Assembly: GCF_900101875.1 (NCBI RefSeq)
Contig: NZ_FNAI01000002.1
Coordinates: forward strand, 806,001-870,000
Source of the DNA: Mucilaginibacter pineti
GTDB lineage: Bacteria; Bacteroidota; Bacteroidia; Sphingobacteriales; Sphingobacteriaceae
Direction of reading: 5' to 3'
Length of the DNA: 64,000 nucleotides
Of the stretch, positions 52,207 to 60,682 are shown piece after piece (position 1 is the first letter of the stretch; every line of letters begins with the position of its first letter). The notes under the pieces were generated by a model. It had not been told where the DNA came from. It saw nothing but the letters and a program-made list of their open reading frames with translations, and ran no database searches. A program made the translations under genes and the position numbers.

Positions 52207-55041
52207 ATGACCAATAAAGCGAAATTCTGCCTTGCGCTATCTGTTGTAATTATAATAAGTTTTAAAGTTTTCAAGTCCGCTGCGCAAACCGCCCCCACCG
52301 GGGGTATAGATAATGTGTTATCCGCAGTTGCAAACAGGCAGATTGCCGAAGCTAAGGAATCTGTTTACCTGCAATTTGATAAGCCATACTACTCTGCCGG
52401 TGATACCATCTGGTATAAAGCTTACGTATTTGATGCGGCAAGTCTGGGTTCAACTACAAAAAGCGGTTTATTGCATATCAATATCAGCAATGAAAAAGGA
52501 GAGATTGTTAAAAACTTCGTCCTCCCGCTGATAATTGGATTAGGCTGGGGCAATATTCCGCTCGATGAACACCTCATGCCGCCCGGTACCTATACTATTC
52601 GCGCGTATACCAACTGGATGCGCAATTACAGCGATGAACCTGCATTTACGCAAACATTTTACATCAACGGTAAAACAGATAATGCATGGCTGGTAAAGGC
52701 TGTTGTAGCTATAAATGGGAAAAAAGATAGCGCAGCACTTAATCTGTCGTTCAATAACTTAAATGCCGAACCCGTAAGGGTACAAAGTATGCGGTTAAGA
52801 ATAAGCAGCGGGGGTAAATATTTGGCCGGCGGCAAGGTGCAAACGCGGGTAGATGGCTTGCTGGGTATTAGTTTCCCGCTACCAATTAAGGCAATAGGCA
52901 AGCAGGTGTTGCTTAGCATTACTGAGGATAGCAAGGAAATTACAAAACAGCAAATAATTATGCCGCTTGCTGTAAACCGCGCAGCCAATACTGACGTACA
53001 ATTTATGCCCGAAGGCGGTAACCTGGTTGAGGGCATAAACGGTAACATAGGCTTTAAAGCCACCGGCGAAGATGGCAGCAGCGTGCCGGTATCAGGCGAA
53101 ATTATAGACAGATCGGGCGCGGTTATTACCACCTTTAAAACCCGCTTTAACGGGATGGGGAATTTTCAGTTTAAACCCTTGCCTGGTGAAACCTACACGG
53201 CAAGTATAAATTTTCCCGGTGGCCTTAAAAAAAGCTATCCGATACCGGACGTAAAACCTCTTGGTACGGTATTTAATGTTGTAAATCCAAAGGATACGGT
53301 TGCGCTATTAGCAACAATTAATGCAAGTTCACAAGGCGGCATATACTATATTATAGGGCAGGGCAGAGGCTTGGCAAGTTACGGGGCAATAATTCGTTTA
53401 ACAGGAAAAGATCGTACCATAAAAATACCTAAAAATATATTTCCAACAGGGATAGCGCGCATTTCCCTGCTCGATCAAAACAGGAAGCTGCTTAACGAAA
53501 GGCTGGTATATATTGATCATCAGGATCGTTTGAAGATTAATGTTACAACCAATAAACAAACATACGGCAAGCGCGATAGTGTGGCTTTACAGTTTAATGT
53601 AACAGATGAAGCAAACAATCCGGTTAAAGGTAGCTTTTCGGTTGCAGTAACGGATAACGGACAGGTAAAAACAGACAGCATTAGCCAGGGCAATATAATT
53701 ACCCGCATGTTAATTACCGCAGGTGTAAAAGGCGATATTGAAACGCCCGGGCACTATCTGCAGCAAACCCCCGAAGCATGGGCCGACCTCGACCTGCTGC
53801 TATATACCCAGGGATGGACGGCATATGATTGGGATGGTTTATTTACCCCGGCTAAAGAACCTAAATTTAAAGCCGAAACCCAATTTGAAGTAAGTGGTAA
53901 AGTAACCAACGTTTTTGGTAAAGCTGTGGCTGGCACACGAGTAAGTTTATTTGGTCCGCGCCCATTGATATTTAAAGACACACTTACCGACGCTAAGGGC
54001 AGGTTCACTTTTAGCAATTTTCCACGGATCGATACGCCAATTTTTAATATCCGTACGGTAAACAAAAATGGCAAGGCCTTTAATGTGGGTGTAGAAATGG
54101 ATGTAACACCACCGCCTGTTTTTGCGCAAACCCAACGGGTACTAATGCCATGGAATGCCAATTCAGATACCGTGATGATAAATAGTGCCGTTAACAAAAA
54201 ACTAACTGATAAAGAAGAAATGGCATTACTTACAAACGGCGGTAAAATGCTTAATGAAGTGAAAATAAAAGGTGTAAAATCTGTAAAGGGATCGCATAAC
54301 CTTAACCCATTGAATGGTGCGGAGCAAGTATTAGACGAAAATGATATGATAAAGGCCGGCAATATGAGCCTTGTAAAGTTTTTGCAAACAAAAATTAACA
54401 GCTTAACTTATGATCCGTTCAGGGGCTTCAGGATACATAATAAGCGTGTCCATTTTATTTTTGATGGTATTAATCTGGAGGATGGTTTATATGATACCGA
54501 GCAAAAAAAAATTTTAGCGCAACTGGATCAGCAATTTCTTTTAAGTGAGAATGACAGCAAAATTCAACAGCAAAATATTTACATAGAAAGTCTTATAGAC
54601 GCATTTACAGCCGAGGACATAGTTGGCGTAGAGGTAATGACATCCATGAAAAATTCTATGCTGTACAATTCAAAATATAATCCGGGAGATCCTGTTGATT
54701 ATGTACGTGGCGGTCCTGCCTACGTAGAAATTACAACACGGGGCAAGCGCGGTCCGTATAATAAGGTAAGTATAGGTATGGCATTATTTAGAGGTGCGCC
54801 CTTAGCATGGCCCCGGCAGCATTTTTACAGCCCTAAATATTTCAAAAAACAAAATATGGCTACAACCACAGATCGCCGTTCCACCATTTTTTGGGAGCCT
54901 AATTTAGTTACCGGGCCCGATGGTAAGGCGACGCTATCATTTTACACATCAGACATAGCTGGCATATACACAATTGTTATGGAAGGCGCAGATATGAGTG
55001 GCAGTATTGGTACTATTACCCAAACTTTAAAGGTTAATTGA
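52207..55041 (+). CDS. Large secreted A2M-like protein with TonB-plug-like segment
   Basis: 944 residues, Sec signal (about 1-27). The start S-V-Y-L-Q-F-D-K-P-Y-Y-S-A-G-D-T-I-W-Y-K-A-Y (about 49-70) is the first macroglobulin-like domain, followed by more such domains, a carboxypeptidase-D-like repeat (about 560-620, V-S-G-K-V-T-N-V-F-G-K-A-V-A-G), a plug-like segment with V-K-F-L-Q-T-K-I-N-S-L (about 720-850) and a final F-W-E-P-N-L-V-T-G-P-D-G-K-A domain. No thioester C-x-E-Q motif is evident. Probably an outer-membrane or periplasmic scaffold. It follows the cytochrome cluster by 56 bases. Confidence 0.8.
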   Translation: MTNKAKFCLALSVVIIISFKVFKSAAQTAPTGGIDNVLSAVANRQIAEAKESVYLQFDKPYYSAGDTIWYKAYVFDAASLGSTTKSGLLHINISNEKGEIVKNFVLPLIIGLGWGNIPLDEHLMPPGTYTIRAYTNWMRNYSDEPAFTQTFYINGKTDNAWLVKAVVAINGKKDSAALNLSFNNLNAEPVRVQSMRLRISSGGKYLAGGKVQTRVDGLLGISFPLPIKAIGKQVLLSITEDSKEITKQQIIMPLAVNRAANTDVQFMPEGGNLVEGINGNIGFKATGEDGSSVPVSGEIIDRSGAVITTFKTRFNGMGNFQFKPLPGETYTASINFPGGLKKSYPIPDVKPLGTVFNVVNPKDTVALLATINASSQGGIYYIIGQGRGLASYGAIIRLTGKDRTIKIPKNIFPTGIARISLLDQNRKLLNERLVYIDHQDRLKINVTTNKQTYGKRDSVALQFNVTDEANNPVKGSFSVAVTDNGQVKTDSISQGNIITRMLITAGVKGDIETPGHYLQQTPEAWADLDLLLYTQGWTAYDWDGLFTPAKEPKFKAETQFEVSGKVTNVFGKAVAGTRVSLFGPRPLIFKDTLTDAKGRFTFSNFPRIDTPIFNIRTVNKNGKAFNVGVEMDVTPPPVFAQTQRVLMPWNANSDTVMINSAVNKKLTDKEEMALLTNGGKMLNEVKIKGVKSVKGSHNLNPLNGAEQVLDENDMIKAGNMSLVKFLQTKINSLTYDPFRGFRIHNKRVHFIFDGINLEDGLYDTEQKKILAQLDQQFLLSENDSKIQQQNIYIESLIDAFTAEDIVGVEVMTSMKNSMLYNSKYNPGDPVDYVRGGPAYVEITTRGKRGPYNKVSIGMALFRGAPLAWPRQHFYSPKYFKKQNMATTTDRRSTIFWEPNLVTGPDGKATLSFYTSDIAGIYTIVMEGADMSGSIGTITQTLKVN

Positions 55042-55196
55042 TGTGCTTTTGACAGTCATCATTGTCAATTTCGTTGAATAGTATGCCAATATTCATAAGT
55101 TTTGATTTGCCATATTTACGGGTTGTTACATGAAATTAAATTTTCATGGGTTTTGTTAAGCTCTCACAAATAATTTAAATAGAACAAATCATTAGT

Positions 55197-56600
55197 ATGA
55201 AAAAGAAAGTAATACCTTTTTTACTTTGTGCACTTATTATCAGCACACTTAATTTACAAGCCCAAAGCATATCAAAAGTAGTGCGCCCGTATTCTGAACT
55301 GCAGCAGCAGTTTGTTGATCTGCGCTTTGGTATGTTCATCCACTTTAATATAGGCACTTTTGAAAATGCCGATTGGCCCGATCCGGAAACACCCGCATCT
55401 GATTTTAACCCTAAAAAGCTTGATTGTACCCAATGGGCAAAGGCTGCAAAATCAGCCAATATGACCTACGGATGCCTTACCACCAAGCACCACAGCGGTT
55501 TTTGCATCTGGGATACCAAAACTACCGACTATAATGTAATGCATAGTCCGCTGAAAAGGGATGTAGTAAAAGAGTATACCAAAGCATTTCGCGATCAGGG
55601 TTTGAAGGTGATGCTGTACTATTCTATATTAGATACACACCACAGATTGCGCCCAAACCAAATCAAGCCTAAACATATTGAAATGGTTAAAAAGCAAATT
55701 ACTGAGCTTTTAACCAACTATGGCCCTATTGAAGCCCTTATTATTGATGGCTGGGATGCCCCATGGTCAAGGATCTCTTATGACGATATTCCTTTTGAAG
55801 AAGTTTACAAGCTGGTAAAATCTTTGCAGCCAAATTGCCTGCTGATGGATTTAAATGGCGCCAAATACCCAGGCGAAGGTTTATATTATACTGATATAAA
55901 AACTTACGAAATGGGTGCAGGTCAGCGTATTTCTAAAGAAACCAACAAAATGCCTGCACTGGCTTGTTTGCCAATTAACAGCGCATGGTTCTGGAAAACA
56001 GATTTTCCAACTACACCGATCCGCGATGTTAACAAGCTGGTTAATGATGTTTTGATCCCGTTGAATAATGCCAACTGTAACTTTATCCTTAACGCAGCAC
56101 CAAACCGCGATGGTTTAATTGATGATAATGCCCTTGCTGGCCTAAAACAAATTGGCGAAATGTGGAAAAACGCTGGTCCGGTGGCTAAACTTGCCGAAAC
56201 CGGGGCGCCTATAATTTCGCATAACCTGGCCAAACACGCGCCATCAAACTCAAGCTGGAGCGATGATTCAAATATTATGGATTTTGCTAACGACGATGAT
56301 TTTGGATCGTCGTGGCAGTCAAACCCGGCCGTTAAACAGCCTTGGTATGAAGTGGATTTAAAACCTGGTCAGCCGTTTAACGCAATTGTAATTGCCGAGC
56401 AAAAATCCAACATCAAAAAATACAAACTTGAGTACTATGACGGCTCTGCCTGGAAAGTTATTTTTGAAGGCGAGAATGATAACCGCGTAAAAGTTAACCG
56501 CTTTAACCAGGTAAAAGGCGATAAAGTGCGTATGTCTATAGAAACCTATAACGAAACACCGTCTATCGCAGAATTTCAGGTTTACAACGAAACAAAGTAA
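55197..56600 (+). CDS. GH29 alpha-L-fucosidase with C-terminal F5/8-type domain
   Basis: 467 residues, signal peptide about 1-22. GH29 features: L-R-F-G-M-F-I-H-F-N (about 42-51), T-T-K-H-H-S-G-F-C-I-W (about 97-107), and the nucleophile region A-L-I-I-D-G-W with D184. A discoidin-like beta domain (about 340-467) may bind carbohydrate. GH29 enzymes release alpha-L-fucose with retention. It follows the A2M-like protein by 155 bases and ends at a strong terminator. Nearby GH92 and GH95 genes suggest a fucosylated-glycan programme. Confidence 0.93.
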   Translation: MKKKVIPFLLCALIISTLNLQAQSISKVVRPYSELQQQFVDLRFGMFIHFNIGTFENADWPDPETPASDFNPKKLDCTQWAKAAKSANMTYGCLTTKHHSGFCIWDTKTTDYNVMHSPLKRDVVKEYTKAFRDQGLKVMLYYSILDTHHRLRPNQIKPKHIEMVKKQITELLTNYGPIEALIIDGWDAPWSRISYDDIPFEEVYKLVKSLQPNCLLMDLNGAKYPGEGLYYTDIKTYEMGAGQRISKETNKMPALACLPINSAWFWKTDFPTTPIRDVNKLVNDVLIPLNNANCNFILNAAPNRDGLIDDNALAGLKQIGEMWKNAGPVAKLAETGAPIISHNLAKHAPSNSSWSDDSNIMDFANDDDFGSSWQSNPAVKQPWYEVDLKPGQPFNAIVIAEQKSNIKKYKLEYYDGSAWKVIFEGENDNRVKVNRFNQVKGDKVRMSIETYNETPSIAEFQVYNETK

Positions 56601-56623
56601 ACTTCAGAGGGATTTTTAAATAG

Positions 56624-56659
56624 AAAAGGGGCAAAGCTTAACCAGCTTTGCCCCTTTTT
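56624..56659 (+). terminator. Intrinsic terminator of the GH29 gene
   Basis: AAAAGGGGCAAAGCT pairs perfectly with AGCTTTGCCCCTTTT (15 bp, 5-base loop) and ends in Ts. It starts 24 bases after the stop. Confidence 0.9.
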
Positions 56660-56730
56660 CTTATGTTATTCACTCCATCGCATCATTGCGAGGTACGAAG
56701 CAATCTTCTAACTTATCTGGCGTGGGCTGG

Positions 56731-56921
56731 AAGCTATAAGTGTTCGAAACAAATAAAAAGGGTGTCATTTCGACGAGGTACGAGGAGAAATCTTCTGCGA
56801 AATGCAAGGGGACTCAGTAATTCGTTGAAGATTTCCTTGCCCCTCACACACAATTCCCATGCAAGCTCGTCGAAATGACAACCTTTTTATAAATCTCTAA
56901 GGTTTCGAACACTTATAGCTT
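56731..56921. repeat. Nested palindrome: GTCATTTCGA element copy D inside 20-bp inverted arms
   Basis: Outer arms AAGCTATAAGTGTTCGAAAC (56731-56750) and its perfect complement (56902-56921) enclose a 118-bp GTCATTTCGA element (56763-56880). The left spacer is 12 bases and the right 21. The arm sequence is unrelated to the arms at 37568, but the layout is the same. A half GTCATTGCGA repeat lies just before it, near 56683. Confidence 0.88.
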
Positions 56922-56952
56922 TCAGCTAATAGGCTGGAAGCTTAATTCTTTA

Positions 56953-59256
56953 TTACTTCACCGGCCTATCGTTAATCGCTGTTCCCCAGTTCATGTTTGG
57001 TTTATTTCCCATCACAAACTCAAGCACACCGCCATCAGTAATATCTTTTTGGGTGATATACGTGTGTGTGTAAACCTTACCATTTAGCTTTGCCGATTGT
57101 ATATAAATGTTTTCGGCAGTACGGTTAGGGGCCAGCACCGTAAAAGTTTTAATTGGCGATAACCGCATCACCGATTTTTTCATAGCGGGGGCACCTATCA
57201 CATAAACGCCACTAGCCGGGTTAACCGGGTAAAAGCCCATAGCACTAAATACATACCAGGCCGACATTTGTCCGCAATCTTCGTTGCCGGCATAGCCTGA
57301 TGATGAGGTATTATACAGTTCGCTCATGATCTTGGCTACATAAAATTGTGTTTTCCAGGGTTGGCCGGCATAATTATAAAGGTAGGTGATATGATGGCTC
57401 GGCTCGTTGCCATGGGCATACTGGCCTATAAAACCCGACGCATTGCCATTAACCTCGCCGGGTTTACTGGTCAACGTGAAAAAAGTATCCAGTTTGGCGG
57501 TAAACTTTTTATCGCCGCCGGTAAGGCTAATCAACCCCTTTACATCCTGAGGAACGTACCAGTTGTACTGCCAGGCATTGCCTTCGGTATAGGGGTTACC
57601 GCCATTGCCACCATATTGCAGCGGGTTAAATGGTGTTTGCCATTTAGCATCAGTATCTTTCGCCCTAAAAAAACCGCTTTGAATATCGTACAGGTTTTTA
57701 AAGTTTTGAGATCGCTGCATAAAATGCTGATAATCGGCAGTTTTACTGAGCTTTTTGGCTAACTGAGCCACGCACCAATCGTCATAGGCCATTTCTAACG
57801 TAAGGGATACCGATTGCGATTGTATGTTTTCTGGTATGTAACGGTATTTTTCCCATGCCTTAAACGGCGAGCCGGGATGATTGGTAATGGATGAGTTTTT
57901 TACAGCCTCGTAAGCCTTATTAATGTCGATGCCCGGCGTGCCCTTAAGCACCGCATCAACCACAACTGGGATAGCATGGTTCCCTATCATACAATAATTT
58001 TCTTGTCCCCATAGCTGCCATATAGGGAGGTAGCCATAGGTATTGTACTGGCTTATCATGCTGTTTACAAAACCGGCAGTGCGTTCGGGTTGTACCAGGG
58101 TGTAAAGTGGATGTGCCGCCCGGTAGGTATCCCATAACGAGAATGTACTGTAAAATCCGCCTTTTGTATTATGAACGGTGTAATCAATAGCGGTGTAATC
58201 GCCGTTTACATCGGCATAATTATTGGGCTGAATAAAGGTGTGATAAAGGCAGGTATAAAAAATTTCCTTTTGTTCAGCGGTGCCTTCAACCTTAATTTTT
58301 TCCAGTTCTTTTTCCCATTTGCTATCGGCCTGGGTTACGGTTTGGTAAAAATTCCAATTGGGGATCTCGGTATCGAGGTTTAGTTTGGCATTTTGAGTGC
58401 TAACGGTTGATAGCGCTATTTTAGCAAGTACCGGCTTCCCGTCGGCAACATCAAAATCAAATATTGCCCTAAGATCGGTGCCGTTCAGCAGCTTTTGGTC
58501 GAAGTTTTGGGTACCGCCGTTAACAAGATCGTTGCTTTTAATGGTTTTATTGAACTCTGCATAAAAGTAAACTTTGCGCAACTTAGCCCAGCCGGTTATT
58601 ACACGGAAACCTTCTACCGCGTGATCGTTTACCATTTTAAACTGCGCGGCAATAACCTGGCAGCCAAAGTTTGGTTTTTTAAGCGAGTGGTTAAGATCTA
58701 TCACCACTTTGGCCTTACTGTTTTTAGGGAAGGTATACCTATGGAACCCAGCGTGTGCCGTAGCGGTAAGTTCTACATTAATATCATGGTCATCCAGTTT
58801 TACCTGGTAGTAACCCGCCCTTGCCGATTCATTGGCATGGGAAAAACGTGAACCGTAGCCACTGCCCACTTGTTTGGCATCACCTGCACGAGTTTTTTCA
58901 TCGCCGGTATAAGGCATAAATAAAATATCAAACAGATCGGGCGCGCCAGTACCGCTCAAGTGGGTATGGCTGAAACCTGCAATAAAACTGTCGTTATGGT
59001 CATATCCGCAGGCCGCGTCCCATTCTGGTTCATCGCGCGTATCCGGACTGAGCTGTACCATACCAAACGGTACTGTAGCACCCGGATAGTTATTGCCAGA
59101 TAAGCTGCCTTTTACAGCCCCGGTACCTATAAAAGGATTTACATAGGAGGTGAGTTTTTTACTTGTTTGCGCCGAAGCTGTTAGTTGTGCCGAAAGGGAA
59201 ATACAAAAGGCGGCGATAACGCCCGTGGTTTTAATTATGCGAGTACGATGGTTCAA
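56953..59256 (-). CDS. GH92 family alpha-mannosidase (second)
   Basis: 767 residues, signal peptide about 1-30. Family marks are Y-V-N-P-F-I-G-T-G near the start, L-S-G-N-N-Y-P-G-A-T-V-P-F-G-M-V-Q-L-S-P, F-S-L-W-D-T-Y-R-A-A-H-P-L (about 382-394) and G-N-E-D-C-G-Q-M-S-A-W-Y near 660-671 with the acidic pair. It is clearly a paralogue of the GH92 at 33488 but in a different subgroup (C-G-Q-M form). Likely exo-alpha-mannosidase acting outside the cytoplasm. It is followed upstream by an AraC regulator 89 bases away on the same strand. Confidence 0.95.
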   Translation of the reverse strand: MNHRTRIIKTTGVIAAFCISLSAQLTASAQTSKKLTSYVNPFIGTGAVKGSLSGNNYPGATVPFGMVQLSPDTRDEPEWDAACGYDHNDSFIAGFSHTHLSGTGAPDLFDILFMPYTGDEKTRAGDAKQVGSGYGSRFSHANESARAGYYQVKLDDHDINVELTATAHAGFHRYTFPKNSKAKVVIDLNHSLKKPNFGCQVIAAQFKMVNDHAVEGFRVITGWAKLRKVYFYAEFNKTIKSNDLVNGGTQNFDQKLLNGTDLRAIFDFDVADGKPVLAKIALSTVSTQNAKLNLDTEIPNWNFYQTVTQADSKWEKELEKIKVEGTAEQKEIFYTCLYHTFIQPNNYADVNGDYTAIDYTVHNTKGGFYSTFSLWDTYRAAHPLYTLVQPERTAGFVNSMISQYNTYGYLPIWQLWGQENYCMIGNHAIPVVVDAVLKGTPGIDINKAYEAVKNSSITNHPGSPFKAWEKYRYIPENIQSQSVSLTLEMAYDDWCVAQLAKKLSKTADYQHFMQRSQNFKNLYDIQSGFFRAKDTDAKWQTPFNPLQYGGNGGNPYTEGNAWQYNWYVPQDVKGLISLTGGDKKFTAKLDTFFTLTSKPGEVNGNASGFIGQYAHGNEPSHHITYLYNYAGQPWKTQFYVAKIMSELYNTSSSGYAGNEDCGQMSAWYVFSAMGFYPVNPASGVYVIGAPAMKKSVMRLSPIKTFTVLAPNRTAENIYIQSAKLNGKVYTHTYITQKDITDGGVLEFVMGNKPNMNWGTAINDRPVK

Positions 59257-59345
59257 TTTATTGGTTTTTAATTCAATAAAAATAACACCGTAAAGCCTGC
59301 CCCGAAATAGATTAAACGCCGAATAGGATGGACAAAAAGATAAAA

Positions 59346-60248
59346 TTAGCCGGTGTTTTTAGCTGAAACCCTGTATTGCTCTGGCGATGAGCCAATATAT
59401 TTTTTAAAGATGCGAGAAAAGTAGTACGGATCGTCGTAACCCAATTCGCCAGCCACGGCCTTTATTTTATCGGCATTGGCATACAGCAGCTGGCAGGCCT
59501 TCTGCATTTTTAAATGGATGAAATAATCAATTGGCGGCATCCCTGTTGCCTTGCGAAAAAGATTTGAAAAATGCGAAACCGAAAGATTGTGCTGCGCGGC
59601 CATATCTTCAACCGTGAGTTTTTTGATAAGGTTGCTGCGCATATTGTTAATCGTTTTCGTGATAATATCGCCGTTATCTTCCTTGTCGTTTTGAATGTGG
59701 CGCTGTGGAAATAAAAATATAGCTACCAAATGATACAGGCAAAAACTGGCACTACACAAATTTTCGATACTATAGCCCATCTCCAGGGTTTGATAGATAT
59801 TTTGCCATATCTCCAGCGCCTTTTCGGTAAATGGGATATTTGTAGGTCCGTCGGTAATGCTCAGGTTTAATGATTTATTAACCAGGTTAATATTATCACC
59901 GGTATAATGCACCCAATAAATGGTCCACGGATCTTCCTGATCGGCCCAGTAACGCATATATTTATCCGTAGCGGGCAGTATAATAAATTGGTTGGGGTTT
60001 ACTTCGTATCGTTTATTATCTAATATATAATGGCCTTTTCCTTGCAGACAGTATATCAAAATATTGTCTTCACAGCCTTTCCTGCGTTCACGGTAATGAA
60101 AGGCGGCTTTCGGAAAATATCCAATCTGAGTTATATAAATAGGGAAGAGTTCGGGATTTTTATCCTTGGCATCCTTTAACACTTTTGGAGGTATGCTCAT
60201 AAGCTTTTCCCCTGTAAAGCCATCGCGTCTTTTAAAGCCGTTACTCAT
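59346..60248 (-). CDS. AraC family regulator with cupin-like sensor domain
   Basis: 300 residues. The N-terminal part (about 40-170) is an AraC-binding beta domain (I-L-I-Y-C-L-Q-G-K-G-H-Y-I-L-D-N-K-R-Y-E-V), the common sugar-sensing cupin. The C-terminal HTH pair is complete: V-E-D-M-A-A-Q-H-N-L-S-V-S-H-F-S-N-L-F-R-K-A-T-G and E-L-G-Y-D-D-P-Y-Y-F-S-R-I-F-K-K-Y-I-G. It precedes GH92 on the same strand and is divergent from GH95, so it probably responds to a glycan and controls both. Confidence 0.92.
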   Translation of the reverse strand: MSNGFKRRDGFTGEKLMSIPPKVLKDAKDKNPELFPIYITQIGYFPKAAFHYRERRKGCEDNILIYCLQGKGHYILDNKRYEVNPNQFIILPATDKYMRYWADQEDPWTIYWVHYTGDNINLVNKSLNLSITDGPTNIPFTEKALEIWQNIYQTLEMGYSIENLCSASFCLYHLVAIFLFPQRHIQNDKEDNGDIITKTINNMRSNLIKKLTVEDMAAQHNLSVSHFSNLFRKATGMPPIDYFIHLKMQKACQLLYANADKIKAVAGELGYDDPYYFSRIFKKYIGSSPEQYRVSAKNTG

Positions 60249-60682
60249 GAAAAATAATAATTGGTTTTTTAATGGAATATTACATTAAAAATTTGGTCGA
60301 AATGTAATACCTGCATGCTATTATAGAGAAAAAAAATTGCATCTACAATCATTTTTGGCCTATTGCAAATGTTGCATAACATTATGCCAATATTGCATAT
60401 TTTTTGATTTATTTTAATTGAATAGTCCATTAAAATAGATGTTTTGGCTATTATAATCTATAAAAAAGGAACTTACATTTGGTTGCCCTGCTGTTTTAAA
60501 GCTTAGCCAATTAGTATGTGCAGGTCAACACCTATCGGTTTATATATTTACCGAACAATAAATGTTATGATGACAGGAAAATTTCTTAAAATTGGAGCTT
60601 CAAATACACCAATTGTAGCTGCCGGGAAATTGTAAGGACTCATAAACCAATTTACCAACAGCCTTTTAATAATAAACCCAAT
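60249..60682. promoter_or_regulatory. Divergent control region between AraC and GH95 genes
   Basis: A 434-base AT-rich gap. It holds four TTGCA motifs (60337, 60363, 60372, 60393), of which ATGTTGCATA (60369) and ATATTGCATA (60390) are 21 bases apart, like paired AraC half-sites. TACATTTG at 60474-60481 fits the -7 element for the GH95 gene, without a matching -33. A 22-codon frame at 60567-60635 (starting M-M-T-G-K-F-L) is the only coding candidate and is weak. Confidence 0.5.

Noticed and set aside
56680..56760. Insertion-sequence remnant at the nested palindrome
   Set aside because: No transposase fragment or target-site duplication could be read; only palindromic repeats are present.
60567..60635. 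22-codon leader peptide before GH95
   Set aside because: No run of regulatory codons, no signal of translation and no terminator between it and the gene; recorded only within the intergenic entry.
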